Part shown: positions 10,381 through 19,861 of the stretch, piece by piece
Numbering within the stretch: position 1 is the first letter of the stretch
Layout: each line of letters starts with the position of its first letter
From: Chara braunii
Lineage: Eukaryota; Streptophyta; Charophyceae; Charales; Characeae
Direction of reading: 5' to 3'
Assembly (NCBI GenBank): GCA_003427395.1
Contig: BFEA01000270.1
Coordinates: 1,487,762 to 1,525,626 of the forward strand
DNA: 37,865 nucleotides
Position numbers and translations under genes: made by a program
Notes under the pieces: model-generated
The model's database searches: none
Seen by the model: only the letters and a program-made list of their open reading frames with translations
What the model was told of the DNA's origin: nothing

Positions 10381-10767
10381 GGGATAGTCACACCAGGATC
10401 GCATTTCCCCAAACTACTTATTCGTGACCCCATTTGTCAGTCGCCTGAGGGGCTGTGGGGGTTGGGAGTTTGCGGTAACCTCGGTAACCTTGGGAGGTTA
10501 CCGCAAGTTCCCTTAAAGTTTCTTGTTTGGAATCAACCTGCGGAAATGGAAATAAATTTGAAGACGAAGATATTGCCAGGAAATGCGATCTTGCAGTGTG
10601 ACTGGAACAGTAGAAGAGGACCCAAAATCCAGGCGGTCGCAACCTTGTCTGTTGCAAAATGGGGAAGCAGTGTGACCGGTCCAGCCACTATTTTCCCAAA
10701 TCGGGTATTCCATTTTTTTTAGAAAATGCGATTTTGGAATTTTTGGGTCTGCAGTGTGATCTTGCCC
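10381..10767. mobile_element. MITE-4, imperfect GGG...TCACAC ends
   Basis: The left end GGGATAGTCACACC (10381) matches the inverted right end, whose complement reads GGGCAAGATCACACTG (ending at 10767). The word ATCGCATTT or its complement follows the left end and recurs at about 10577 and 10724, and AGTGTGA recurs internally. No target duplication could be recognised, so the exact boundaries are uncertain. Confidence 0.45.
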
Positions 10768-10999
10768 TCCATCGTGTACCTCACTGCTCTCAAAATGTGC
10801 AAACAAGAGTGAATCTTTCGCTAGAACAGGGAAAGATACACTGCCATGATTTTTGTTCTTTCTATACCACCCCTGCAATGTGTTCCCCCCCCCCCCACCA
10901 ACCCCACTCTCGAAACGTGCAAGACGAGAGTGAATCTTTCGCTAGAACGTGGAAAGATACACCGCCATGATTTTTGTCTTTTATGCATGTCGAGAGTAG

Positions 11000-12060
11000 T
11001 GGAGGGAGGGCGGTAGAGTTGATGCTTTTTTTATTTCAATGTGTTATTTCCCCCTTCACCCCTCTTGGTCCCCTCACGTTTACAGCGGGCGTCCTCGTGT
11101 TTTCTTAAAAATGGAGTCTTGTCGATAGGAATAGATCGGGGGTTCTTCGGTCTGGAATTTGACGTTCTTATCTTGATACTCCCCCCCTACCCCCCCTTTC
11201 CCTCTCTCAGGTCACCTTCCAGTACCTACCACTACTCCTAAGGCTACACAGGGAACCCCTGCAATCCTAGCTACATCACGTTCAAGGGATTGCATGAGAG
11301 TAGAGTACAGAAAGTTGTGTCTGTGTAATCGACGATGGTAGGGACCTTGAAGCCTGTAGAGAAGCCCTCGACGACAGACCAAAAGGTGATACGTATGAAG
11401 CTTACGTAGAGCCGCTCCTAAGCGCCATATGAATCAGCTGCCACTCATGGTCACCCACGTCATACTCAGGCTATGGGGCCAACTGGCAAATGCTGGGTCC
11501 TTGTGTTAGCCGGTCCGCCGCGAGTGGCCCCAACCCTCACCCCCAAACTGAGCCCTTCGACAAATGATGTTTCCATTAGAAGAAAAACAAAAACAATCAA
11601 TGTGGTCGCTTGTCACAACCCATCATAGGCGGTCAGTCATCTGACTCAACGACACTTCTTCGATGCAAACACGCATATTCCAATCAATGTGGTGGGTGGC
11701 CTTGCACACTCAAGGCCAGCACGTTTCTACAGCCACGGCGAATTCCGTGTCTGATCAAGGCCAGCAGCAAAACTTGCACCTTGTGCGCGATTGATGTATT
11801 TTCATCGATTTTGGATGTACAGCTGGACTTTTCTTGATGTATTTGACGAGGACAATGCCCTGATTCAGTTGGACGACACTCAGTAGGAGTAATGGTATAC
11901 CAACACAAATCGTGCCTCTACGATTGACCCAATGAAGTACTGGAAGCAACATGATTTGCACTGATTTTGAGAGAGAGAGCGCTACACATACTCACTGCCT
12001 CAACGTAACATAACGACCTACCCCTTTGTTCTTTGTTATTGGCGTTTTGACAGGTGGCGA
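11000..12060. other. Spacer, no gene recognised
   Basis: Short frames on both strands overlap and show no recognised domain. CAATCAATGTGGT occurs twice (about 11596 and 11683). Confidence 0.4.
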
Positions 12061-12127
12061 CGGGACAGGCTTGAGCTTATCGAAGCAGTATGAATCAATG
12101 TCACGGTAAGAGCTACAACTTTCTTTT

Positions 12128-12285
12128 TCCTTATTTTTTTAAGGGGCTAGCCCCTAACCTCATGATGTCCAGCACGATTCGAACTCTGGATGTTTTTGTT
12201 GTATTTGCAGCAACGTGTGTGCATCACTTGGCCACCAGGGTGAGGTGTCTTACCATCCTATCCCTTAAGGTGCTTAAGCAGCATT
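12128..12285 (-). mobile_element. tRNA-derived SINE, minus strand
   Basis: On the minus strand an A box TGGCCAAGTGATGC (12221-12234) is followed by a B box AGAGTTCGAATC (12176-12187). The element then runs through a perfect 14-bp palindrome AGGGGCTAGCCCCT (about 12142-12155) into an A-rich tail (12128-12141). The head resembles the heads of the 8.2-8.7 kb units (GATGCA-ACACG), suggesting one tRNA-derived lineage. Confidence 0.6.
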
Positions 12286-12519
12286 GGCGGCGGGGGGGAG
12301 GTCCATGGCGCGCTGCATGCTGGATTCGGGTCGAAGTGTTGGTGAGGGGCAGGGATGAAGGCGATCAAGGGCGGGGCAGGGAGCGAAGGGCCGCGCGTAC
12401 CAAAATGTTCACAGCACGCCATGAAACGAGAGCGAGTGCCCCGGGGGGCGGGCACACTGCCAGCGTTGATGCGGACAAATGTCTCAGAGGCGAGCAATCC
12501 GCTATGCGGGCGCCTTAAT

Positions 12520-12840
12520 TTTTTCCCTTTCCCCGGTTGGCCGTCGCTTTGTGTCCGCCTTCTTTTTTTTTTCTTTTCCCCGGTTGACCATCATTTTGTG
12601 TCCCCCCTTTCCTTTTTTCATTCCTCGCGCCTGTCATTTTGTGTCCCCTCTTTTTTTTGTTTTCTTTTCCCCAGTCGGCTTTTCCTTCTTCTTTCATTTC
12701 CTGCGCATGTCGTTTTGTGTCCCCCTTTCCTTTTATTTTCCTGCCTGTCGTTTAATGTCTCCCTTTTCTTTTTTTTTGAACGTGAGGCCACCCTTTTCCC
12801 GCCTGTCGTCTTGTGCCCCCCTTTTCTTTTTCCTGCCGTA
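12520..12840. repeat. Degenerate tandem repeat, pyrimidine-rich
   Basis: The phrase CCCCGGTTGRCCRTCRTTTTGTGTCCCCC recurs in variants about seven times (for example near 12530, 12580, 12630, 12670, 12710, 12750 and 12800), with poly-T tracts between. Read on either strand it gives low-complexity peptides only. Confidence 0.7.
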
Positions 12841-13225
12841 AAAGAGAAAAGGGTGGCCCCAGGCTCGCTCGCCTGGGCGCACACACACACACACACGCAT
12901 ACACGCATACGCGCATGTGAAAAGTTGGCAAGTACCCAGGCATTTTGGTAAGTTGGACGGTAGCCGGTAGGAGTATATTGCAAAGATGGGGTTCCAACCA
13001 GCGCCAGGGGTGTTTCATAAAATATGTTTTCCGTCAGAGGGGCATTCCAATCTACCCACATCTTTTCGGAACATTTTGGCATATATCTCAACTTCTGGTG
13101 GTATCTTGCAAACTATCCAAATTTTCTTATTTTTCTTTTCCTTGCTTTTTGTTTGGGTGCTGCTTCACGGTTCATCTTTTTGTCCCCTGTTTTTAGTCTT
13201 TCGTGCATGTAGTGAAGAGAGGGCC

Positions 13226-13614
13226 NNNNNNNNNNNNNNNNNNNNNNNNNNNNNNNNNNNNNNNNNNNNNNNNNNNNNNNNNNNNNNNNNNNNNNNNNNN
13301 NNNNNNNNNNNNNNNNNNNNNNNNNNNNNNNNNNNNNNNNNNNNNNNNNNNNNNNNNNNNNNNNNNNNNNNNNNNNNNNNNNNNNNNNNNNNNNNNNNNN
13401 NNNNNNNNNNNNNNNNNNNNNNNNNNNNNNNNNNNNNNNNNNNNNNNNNNNNNNNNNNNNNNNNNNNNNNNNNNNNNNNNNNNNNNNNNNNNNNNNNNNN
13501 NNNNNNNNNNNNNNNNNNNNNNNNNNNNNNNNNNNNNNNNNNNNNNNNNNNNNNNNNNNNNNNNNNNNNNNNNNNNNNNNNNNNNNNNNNNNNNNNNNNN
13601 NNNNNNNNNNNNNN
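13226..13614. other. Assembly gap
   Basis: A run of 389 N abuts a CA microsatellite, a common place for assembly to fail. Confidence 1.
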
Positions 13615-13676
<62 letters not shown>

Positions 13677-13757
13677 CCCACACACACGGACACACGCACA
13701 CCCACCCACACACACAGACGCACGCACACGCACACACACACACGCACACACACACAT
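13615..13757. repeat. (CA)n microsatellite
   Basis: Pure CA from 13615 to about 13672, then CA interrupted by CG and CC variants to 13757. It lies about 140 bp upstream of the Penelope-like element; related elements are known to favour microsatellites. Confidence 0.95.
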
Positions 13758-13894
13758 GTCAGAGAGAGAGTGAGGCCAAGTTTCTGCCATCGCCAGTGGC
13801 AGGATCCAAGACAAGTGTGCGTGCTGTAGAGATTGCACGCGTATCTCGAGACAAAAAAAAATGAATTTTCTAAAAACAAAACGATATGCACACC

Positions 13895-14130
13895 GTCTCC
13901 TTAGGTGCCCTGGCCAAATCGGTCAGGGTAACAGGAGACAAGACTGTGTTTTCTCTGGCTGGTACTACGCCTCACACTGAGGAAGAAAAAGAAAGCTGGT
14001 GGAAAATAGTTGTTTTACAGGAATCGATCTGAGGCACTCGGATCTTCGAATCGAGCGTGAGAATGCCTGTGGCTTAAACCGGAAAGTAGCGATGCAGGGA
14101 CGGGTTGAGTTATCCCAGTATGATCCCAAG
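13895..14130 (+). repeat. Upstream pseudo-LTR, 236-bp copy of the PLE 3' end
   Basis: Aligns without gaps to 19626-19861 with about 21 mismatches by eye (roughly 91% identity). Both copies end at ...TATGATCCCAAG and both begin at GTCTCCTTAGG. The copied segment covers the last codons of the reverse-transcriptase frame, the stop and about 40 bp of 3' sequence. A truncated 3' piece placed head-to-tail before a full copy is the pseudo-LTR arrangement typical of Penelope-like elements. The divergence suggests an old insertion, or that the two copies came from different parents. Confidence 0.85.
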
Positions 14131-14219
14131 CAAGTTTTGTCTTCGCGTGAACTGGCTCGTGGTCGTTTCAGAAGTATTTTCATATATTCTGATGTTTTGT
14201 CTTGAGGTTTGTCTATTTA

Positions 14220-14759
14220 GGGTCTCGTTAGACACTCCTAAAAGTGCCTGTTTTTAGGATTGCGTCTTGGTTGCACGCAATCCTAAATCCAATTTTGAGA
14301 TCAAAAATGTGAAAACGGCGTTAGGACGAGTCCTGAAGGATTTAGGATTCCCCAGGCAAAATCGTCCTAAATTTTCTAGTAGCCCCCGACCTACTGAAAA
14401 GTTTAGGATTCCCGCGTTTCACGGACTCGTTGCGTCACGCGCATGGCACCGTCGACACGGAGTTGCTGGTGCAGAAGCGGTCCGTCGGGTCCATCGGAGG
14501 TTTTCTGCGGGTCGACGCGGGCAACGGCCACAAACGGTAGCCGTTGGTGGGGATTGGACGGACATTGGCAGGAATGGATGGACATTGGCGACGCGGCTGG
14601 GTATATGCATATGAAAACAGGCCGCGGGAGACCTTTTAGGACGAATCCTAAAAGATGATTTTTAGGATTGCGTGTAACGACGCCGCACGAAATCCTAAAA
14701 ATCCTTTAGGACTCGTCCTAAAAATTTTAGGATTCTTTTAGGAGTGTCTAACGAGACCC
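14220..14759. mobile_element. MITE-2, PIF/Harbinger-like, TTA target duplication
   Basis: Perfect 25-bp terminal inverted repeats at 14220-14244 and 14735-14759 begin GGGTCTCGTTAGACACT and end CCTAAAAG. They are flanked by TTA on both sides (14217-14219 and 14760-14762). Start sequence, TIR length and TTA duplication fit non-autonomous PIF/Harbinger elements. Roughly 15 copies of TCCTAAA/TTTAGGA or one-base variants are spread over both strands inside. No transposase is encoded. It is nested in the 5' region of the Penelope-like element and is therefore younger than that insertion. Confidence 0.85.
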
Positions 14760-14954
14760 TTATTTTATTCTGACATATTGTACTTATGCCTTTATACTCC
14801 TAAGATTGATGTTTTCAGTTTAGGCTGTGTCTGAGGATCTGACGTTTCGACGGTAGACGGTTAGCAGTAGGGAGATGTACCACGTATTTGTATTTGAGTT
14901 TATTTTCTTTTATTTTATTTTGAAGGCGGTTAGCAGTAGGAACATGTATCCTGT

Positions 14955-14956
14955 AC

Positions 14957-14983
<27 letters not shown>
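14955..14983. repeat. Poly-T tract
   Basis: About 29 T residues, flanked by two copies of a TTAGCAGTAGG-AGATGTA-like phrase (near 14859 and 14931). Confidence 0.9.
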
Positions 14984-14987
<4 letters not shown>

Positions 14988-15104
14988 GTTTTGGAAGCAT
15001 AGGCCACCTAGGATTGGTCGAAATTTTGAAACGAGTAAGACTATATATTGGATAAGAAGCAAGGCACGGGCCTCTTTCTACGACTGAAGCGCTGTTCCGA
15101 TGCA

Positions 15105-15150
15105 CCTTCCTGCTGAGTCCGTTGAGTGGACGGACGAAACTGGTCGAAGG
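15105..15150 (+). ncRNA. Type I hammerhead ribozyme-like motif (core A6 to C)
   Basis: Stem I pairs CCTTC (15105-15109) with GAAGG (15146-15150). The core is CTGCTGA at 15110-15116. Stem II pairs GTCCGT (15117-15122) with ACGGAC (15130-15135) around a 7-nt loop. GAAA is at 15136-15139. A minimal stem III (C15140 with G15143) leads to the cleavage triplet GTC at 15143-15145. Only core position 6 departs from the consensus CTGANGA. The stem III strand ACTGGT can pair with itself through G-T wobbles, as in hammerheads that act as dimers. It lies about 490 bp upstream of the first ATG of the Penelope-like element, where canonical relatives carry such ribozymes. The permuted clade was reported to lack canonical ones. 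Confidence 0.65.
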
Positions 15151-15639
15151 ACCTGCTTTGTCGTTCTCTGGGAATTTTGCTATGGTGGCAATGGAAGTCG
15201 GAGCTGAGAGAAGTGAGGAGTGGTTTCTTTGAGTTTTGGTTCAGAACTCGAGTTTTGTTTCAGAAGTTCAGAACTTGTGATGCTGTCTTCTAAGTTTGCA
15301 GCTCTGTTTTCCTGCTACTGTGCGCTTCCAGTACAGGTTGTTGCCGCAGTCTGCCTCTCTGAGGATCACAGTAACCGGAGCCTTTTGCCTAACGGTGGCC
15401 GTGCTTGTTTAACTCACCTTTCTGATTACTCATCTTTTCATGAGTCTGGCTGCTTATCGTTCAGCTAGATACGTAAGACATAGATGTGCTAGCCTACTAG
15501 GGACTCAGATCTGGTATTTCTACATATGGTATTGTACGACCTCCGGGAGGATGAGTATAGCTGATAGAGATAGTGTGACGCTCGGTACGGACTAGTGAGT
15601 TCTACATAACTGCTTTGTTTCCTGAATACGGCGGTCGAG

Positions 15640-16861
15640 ATGTACGGTAACGAAAATAATAATAATGGGAACAATGGGAACATTGGGAACAACGGGAATA
15701 ATGGTAACAATGGAGGGTGGGGTGCTAGGCAGAACGGATCAGTTTGTTACGAATGCAGAAAGCCTGGGCACTTCGCTAGAGACTGTTGGACCAAACGGGG
15801 TCAAGGGCCCAACAAGAATACAATATACACATGTTCGTCAGGAACCTCATGAAGGAGAAGGAGGAGGAACGAAGAAAAAGAACGAAGAAGAGCAAATGAG
15901 GCTGAAGGAAAAGGAAGAACGTAGACGGGAGATGGATATTACAAGGAGGACAAAAGAAATGAAACTTCTGTTACAGGCCGAGATCACGGAGAAGTGGCGG
16001 AAACAACAAGAAGAGGCAGCGGACAAAGCCAGAGAGAAGACGGAGGATGTGACAAAAAATATCAACCCAAAGATTTCACCGAGGAGCATAGTGATCGCAA
16101 AGAAGGAATCGAAGGAAAAGTCGAAGACGCCAGCTACGAAGAAGAAGATGCACATACGAGCAGTCTTATAAAGTACGTCTTCAAGTTCGGACAGCAGCAG
16201 CAGTTCGGGTTCCGAAGATTCCACTGATACGGATGAAGAAGCTCTGCGCATACTAAGGATGCTCCGATGAGAAAAGAAGAAATTGAAGGCTGGCAAGAAG
16301 AAGTCTCGAGGAAGACCGACTAAGAAGACTCCGAGTGGGACCTATGAACGGGGCGAATGCTCAAAGAAGACCCCGACTACGACGCATGAACGGGGGGAAT
16401 GTTCCAAGAAGTTTACTACACCTTCACCGCCTGCCAAGTTCGAGGTCTGCGAACCAAGAACCCCGCTTGAGAACGGTTACAAAGGCATAGCGGTCGACTG
16501 CTCGCGTGAAGGCCTCGTAGATTATACGCTGGCTGTGATGAAACAATACTCAATGAAGAAAGTGCACCAGCTGTGCGAACTCTGCGATAAGGAAGGGATC
16601 AAGTCTACTAAGAAAGGCGATATGATTATGGAACTGGTCAAGAGACAAACAGATCGGGTTTACGAAGGTTTCTTCGACACGACTACCAAGAAAGGGAAGA
16701 CGGTTATCAGGGACGACCAAGATGATGAAGGGACAGACGCTACAGCTACTGAGGCAGCCAAGTCCATAGAGAATACGAGAAGTAAGACTCGTGTGGCTTC
16801 TACTCCGCGGGTCATTCTCCACTTTGCACCTATGAAGGAGACAGATATTGCATCCGATTGA
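15640..16861 (+). pseudogene. PLE N-terminal module: zinc knuckle, coiled coil, AT-hook, SAP-like
   Basis: The frame starts at ATG 15640 with an Asn/Gly-rich stretch. A CCHC zinc knuckle follows (Cys 15745 and 15754, His 15769, Cys 15784; spacing C-x2-C-x4-H-x4-C), a nucleic-acid-binding motif of Gag-like proteins. A frameshift near 15825-15850 leads to a Lys/Glu/Arg-rich coiled coil (about 15860-16060). Next come a Ser/Asp-rich acidic patch (16172-16235), an AT-hook-like RGRP (about 16308) and two TYERGECSKK/THERGECSKK repeats. Last is a helical segment (about 16517-16675) that resembles a SAP DNA-binding fold. In-frame stops are TAA at 16169 and TGA at 16268 and 16859. It probably binds element RNA or DNA. 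Whether it was once continuous with the nuclease-RT frame or a separate ORF1 cannot be told. Confidence 0.6.
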
Positions 16862-17527
16862 CTAGCGGAGCCCTGTCCGCCTATGAGTTGTGGAAGAGCT
16901 TGAGGTCATGCATGGAAGCTCGGACTACCCTTAGGGGGCAGGGTATGTCTGGAGAACAAGTCGCAGTATTGCAAAAAAGGATCAGTGCCACAATGATCTT
17001 ACTTGGCTTCGCATGAGAAGTAAAACGGATAACTAAATATCTGGACAAGATGGATCTGAGTAATGACACTCTGGAGCTGAGGACTGGCGGTACTTACATC
17101 ATCACCAGTCCATGGGCAAAACGTGTTTATGTTGGTTGTACGGCCAAACCAATCATCCAATCGTTGGAGACAACATGTGAGTGCGGCGAGTACGGTAGGA
17201 TTTGGGAAGTCTCCACAATTGTATAGATGGATGAGAACTTTTGGTCTATGTAAGTTCGTCATTATCCCGATTAGACATAGGGTGGAAAAATATGATTTCG
17301 TTTTTGAAAAACATCTTATCCAGAGTCTCTCACCTAGCTTGAATATGATCGGGACAGGAGGACTGAAGGGTGCTAGATCCAGGCGGAGGAGAGGGAGACG
17401 CGAGCGTAACAGGCGAGGTGGACTCACGAGAGGAATGTCGATCATGAGTTTTGAGACAGAAGGTAAGATCCGTACATCACTTCTGAATTGGTTGAGGAGA
17501 AGAAGGAGCGCGATACAAATCTGTTGA
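16861..17527 (+). pseudogene. GIY-YIG endonuclease domain of the PLE, frameshifted
   Basis: The domain begins with a helical lead (about 16864-17085, TGA at 17014-17016). GIY corresponds to GTYII (17089-17103) and YIG to RVYVGCT (17122-17142). A frameshift near 17150-17165 moves to the next frame, which carries the conserved Arg (RWRQHV, about 17160-17177), a YRWMRTFG segment and the catalytic Glu (17306-17308, in FEKHLIQSLSPSLN). An Arg-rich basic stretch (about 17380-17425) follows and could be a nuclear or nucleolar signal. The nuclease would nick chromosomal DNA to prime reverse transcription. No zinc-binding CCHH set is visible, as in Chlamys-type nucleases. Confidence 0.7.
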
Positions 17528-18237
17528 AGATCGTTTTCAAAGCTGGGAAACAGTGGGCTGATGGCTGGAAAGTCATTAGCTCACCATATGGTACTTCTAC
17601 AGTCTGTATGAACGGAAAAACAACGACACTAAAAGAAGCAAGAAGGATGTGTGGACAAGGTGGTGTGATGATCTTCACCAAGATTCAACGCACTGAGACG
17701 ACCACTGAGAGGCACAAGGTAGTACTTCATCAAATGTTGAAGAGCCCTAGGTCGGCTACAACGCTAGTACACTATTCCACTAACAAGCTCATCGACCTCT
17801 ACAGGACTGCCGAACTGTTTGCTAGAAAGGAAACGCGGAATAAACTCAAGATTATGCTAGATCGTTCTATCCGGCGCAAGACAGGTATCAGTGTTAGAAG
17901 GAAGGTTACAGTTAAGTACCCGTACTCTAATGAGATCCTCAAATCGGAGGTACGAAGAACGACAGAAGAGGTGATAGCTACGAGGATAACAGACAATGTT
18001 GTAGCTACGTACGTAAAGAGAAATATTAGAATTGTGAATTCAAGGAACAGAACAGTGGGTGATGTCATACATAATCACATATGTTATGCACACACCGATG
18101 TAGTTCACTGCCCTTGCTCGAACTTTCGTCCGACGAAGAGCGAAGGGCATGTGCTCACAAGGTTTGCTGATATGAAAGACGTGCCAGACTTCGTTCGAAA
18201 TTCGAAAAATATTACGAAATGTGTTTTTCCGAACTGA
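17488..18237 (+). pseudogene. PLE linker region with CxC motif
   Basis: This frame is open for about 250 codons from around the end of the nuclease frame. It is Lys/Arg-rich and contains HCPCSN with Cys codons at 18109-18111 and 18115-18117. A short domain with a CxC motif joining N-terminal GIY-YIG to RT is diagnostic of the permuted Penelope-like clade. The segment ends in TGA at 18235-18237, but the same frame continues directly into RT-like sequence, so that TGA is an internal lesion (or a recoded codon) rather than a true end. Confidence 0.65.
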
Positions 18238-19820
18238 GAGAAGCAGCTCGTCTCGAGTATCGCAACTGCGACCACTCATTTGAGAGGAGATCGAGAACTG
18301 AGTATTGATGTCCACAAGTGTTTCGCTAAGGCAGGAGAAAACACAGATACGTGGAACGACAATGAAGTATGACGATGGGCCTCACAGTTTGACGGCCTAG
18401 TCCTCACGCCAGTCGACCGTAATATAGGAGATACGGCTGTGGTTTGTCATGTTGTGTATAGACATACGTTTGGTAAAACGTTTGTGTGAAACTCGGACCA
18501 CGAGAAAGTGGACAGTGACGAGAAGACCGTACTGCTAACCTGCAAGAGCAAGTACGAGTGTGCTGGACTCGGGAAAGTAGGGAAGTGGAAGACGAATGGT
18601 AAGCTGGGAAAAGCGTACGTTATCCCAAAGAACAAGGACTTACACCGTTGGCGGCCGATTGCACCTGCATACCCAACCACCATGGGTCAACGGAGATTCT
18701 TTAGGGCTCTGCACTGTCTGGTTATAAGATATAGAGAACATATCAATTTTCACTTGAACTCTACCTACCGTTTGGTGGATCGGCTTGGAGAAGCCACTGA
18801 GAAGTTGAAGGAACGAGGGTGTGGATCGACGATAGGTCGATGCTATGATATCAAGGAGATGTTATCCTCGATACCTCATGCCACAGCAAAAGATACAGTG
18901 TTGGAACTGATATGACATTTCGACGACCTTGGTTTGAGATAAGTAAGAGTGGCAACACGAGGAAAAACCTGCATATTGTCCAAGGGTGGCCAGAGTGAAG
19001 CAGGCTACGTAAAAGAAAAATTGGATGCGATTTTTATGATGATCGAATATGATCTCGACCATGCCTTCATGATATGCAGTGCTGCTATTCAGAAGCAGGT
19101 GGTGGGGATCCCGATGGGGAAATCCTATAGCCCGATTCTCGCTACTATGACGTGTGCTATGGTGGAGACCAAGTTTCTTCGCTCTTTGGGGACAGATTGG
19201 AAACTTGTGAAAGGATGGCGGATGGTGGACGACGTTTCCATCGCCGTACGAGGGCTAACAGTGAGCATTCTTGGGACACGGCGAATGCGATCCTTGGAAG
19301 ATTTCAAAAGACACAGAAGCTCAAACGGAAGGTTGAAGATTGCAATGTTTGGAATTTCAACGGAGGAAGGATGTATGTGATGGCTGATCCGCACCAAATC
19401 CATTTCATCCAAGAAACGAAGAACATGGGTTCGCTTCGGCAAAGCGACACGCTTCGGTATCAGTCTATGCAAGATTTTGCGAGTTACTCTAATAAGAAGA
19501 CTAAGAAGGGAGTTCTGTCGACTACGCTCAAACAGTTGTGGCACTCATCTTCCTCCAGCGTGCTCTGTATCAACTCCATTGCTTACGCAGTCACGGAAAG
19601 CAACCTCCGGGGATATTCCTCGGAGGTCTCCTTAGGTGCCCAGGCCAAATTGGTCAGGATAACGGGAGACAAGATAATGTTTTCTCTGGGCGGTACTACG
19701 CCTCACACTGAGGAAGAAAAAGAAAGTTGGTGGAAAAGAGTTGTTTTACAGGAATCGATTCGAGGCATTCGGATCTCCGAATCGAGCTTGAAAATGCTTG
19801 TGGCTTCGACCGGAAAGTAG
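18238..19820 (+). pseudogene. PLE reverse transcriptase, decayed
   Basis: The same frame as the CxC linker carries RT motifs in order. YVIPKNKDLHRWRPI (about 18618-18662) corresponds to motifs 1-2. An insertion follows that may match the telomerase-type insertion in fingers. Motif A is YDIKEM with its Asp at 18847-18849. Motif B is GIPMGKSYSPILA from 19105. Motif C is MVDD with the Asp pair at 19228-19233. All three catalytic aspartates are kept. After motif C a frameshift (about 19255-19290) moves to the frame that runs to the TAG at 19818-19820. In-frame stops are three TGA (near 18370, 18487 and 18913) and one TAA near 18940. The stop at 19818 lies about 40 bp before the repeat end, a very short 3' UTR. 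Confidence 0.75.
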
Positions 19821-19861
19821 CGATGCAGGGACGGGCTGAGTTATCCCAGTATGATCCCAAG
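19626..19861 (+). repeat. Downstream mate of the pseudo-LTR
   Basis: Gapless mate of 13895-14130. It contains the C-terminal codons of the RT frame, the stop and the inferred 3' end of the element. Confidence 0.85.

Larger units (their letters stand above)
7806..10970. repeat. Dispersed 50-60 bp motif in both orientations
   Basis: A motif of the form GTGTATCTTTCCATGTTCTA, followed by GCG-AAGATTCA-TCTCATTTTGCACATT, recurs about ten times. Plus-orientation copies start near 7806, 8065, 8289, 8589 and 10219. Minus-orientation copies lie near 7962-8022, 9327-9380, 10020-10079, 10793-10851 and 10914-10970. Adjacent opposite copies, such as 7962 with 8065 and 10020 with 10219, would pair as long hairpins. 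The motif probably represents ends of a foldback or DNA transposon family, or the 5' part of the SINE-like units at 8.2-8.8 kb. Confidence 0.65.
14131..19861 (+). mobile_element. Penelope-like retroelement with N-terminal GIY-YIG (Naiad/Chlamys-type), decayed
   Basis: Boundaries are inferred from the end of the upstream 236-bp repeat and the end of its downstream mate. The coding order is zinc knuckle, coiled coil, AT-hook and SAP-like segment, GIY-YIG nuclease, CxC linker, then reverse transcriptase. The order GIY-YIG, CxC, RT is the hallmark of the permuted Penelope-like clade called Naiad/Chlamys. The nuclease shows no CCHH zinc motif, as reported for the Chlamys branch of algae and spike mosses. 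At least three frameshifts and about eight in-frame stops make this copy non-functional. A MITE (14220-14759) sits in its 5' region, and a hammerhead-like motif lies at 15105-15150. Confidence 0.8.

Noticed and set aside
12090-12518. 142-codon plus-strand frame
   Set aside because: It overlaps the minus-strand SINE and has no domain; it appears to be chance.
12986-13891. Long frames across the N gap with THTHTH or VCVCVC runs
   Set aside because: They are made of N and CA microsatellite and carry no information.
14831-14860. CTGAGGA followed by GTTTCG as a hammerhead
   Set aside because: The GAAA strand is missing in the required orientation and no stems form.
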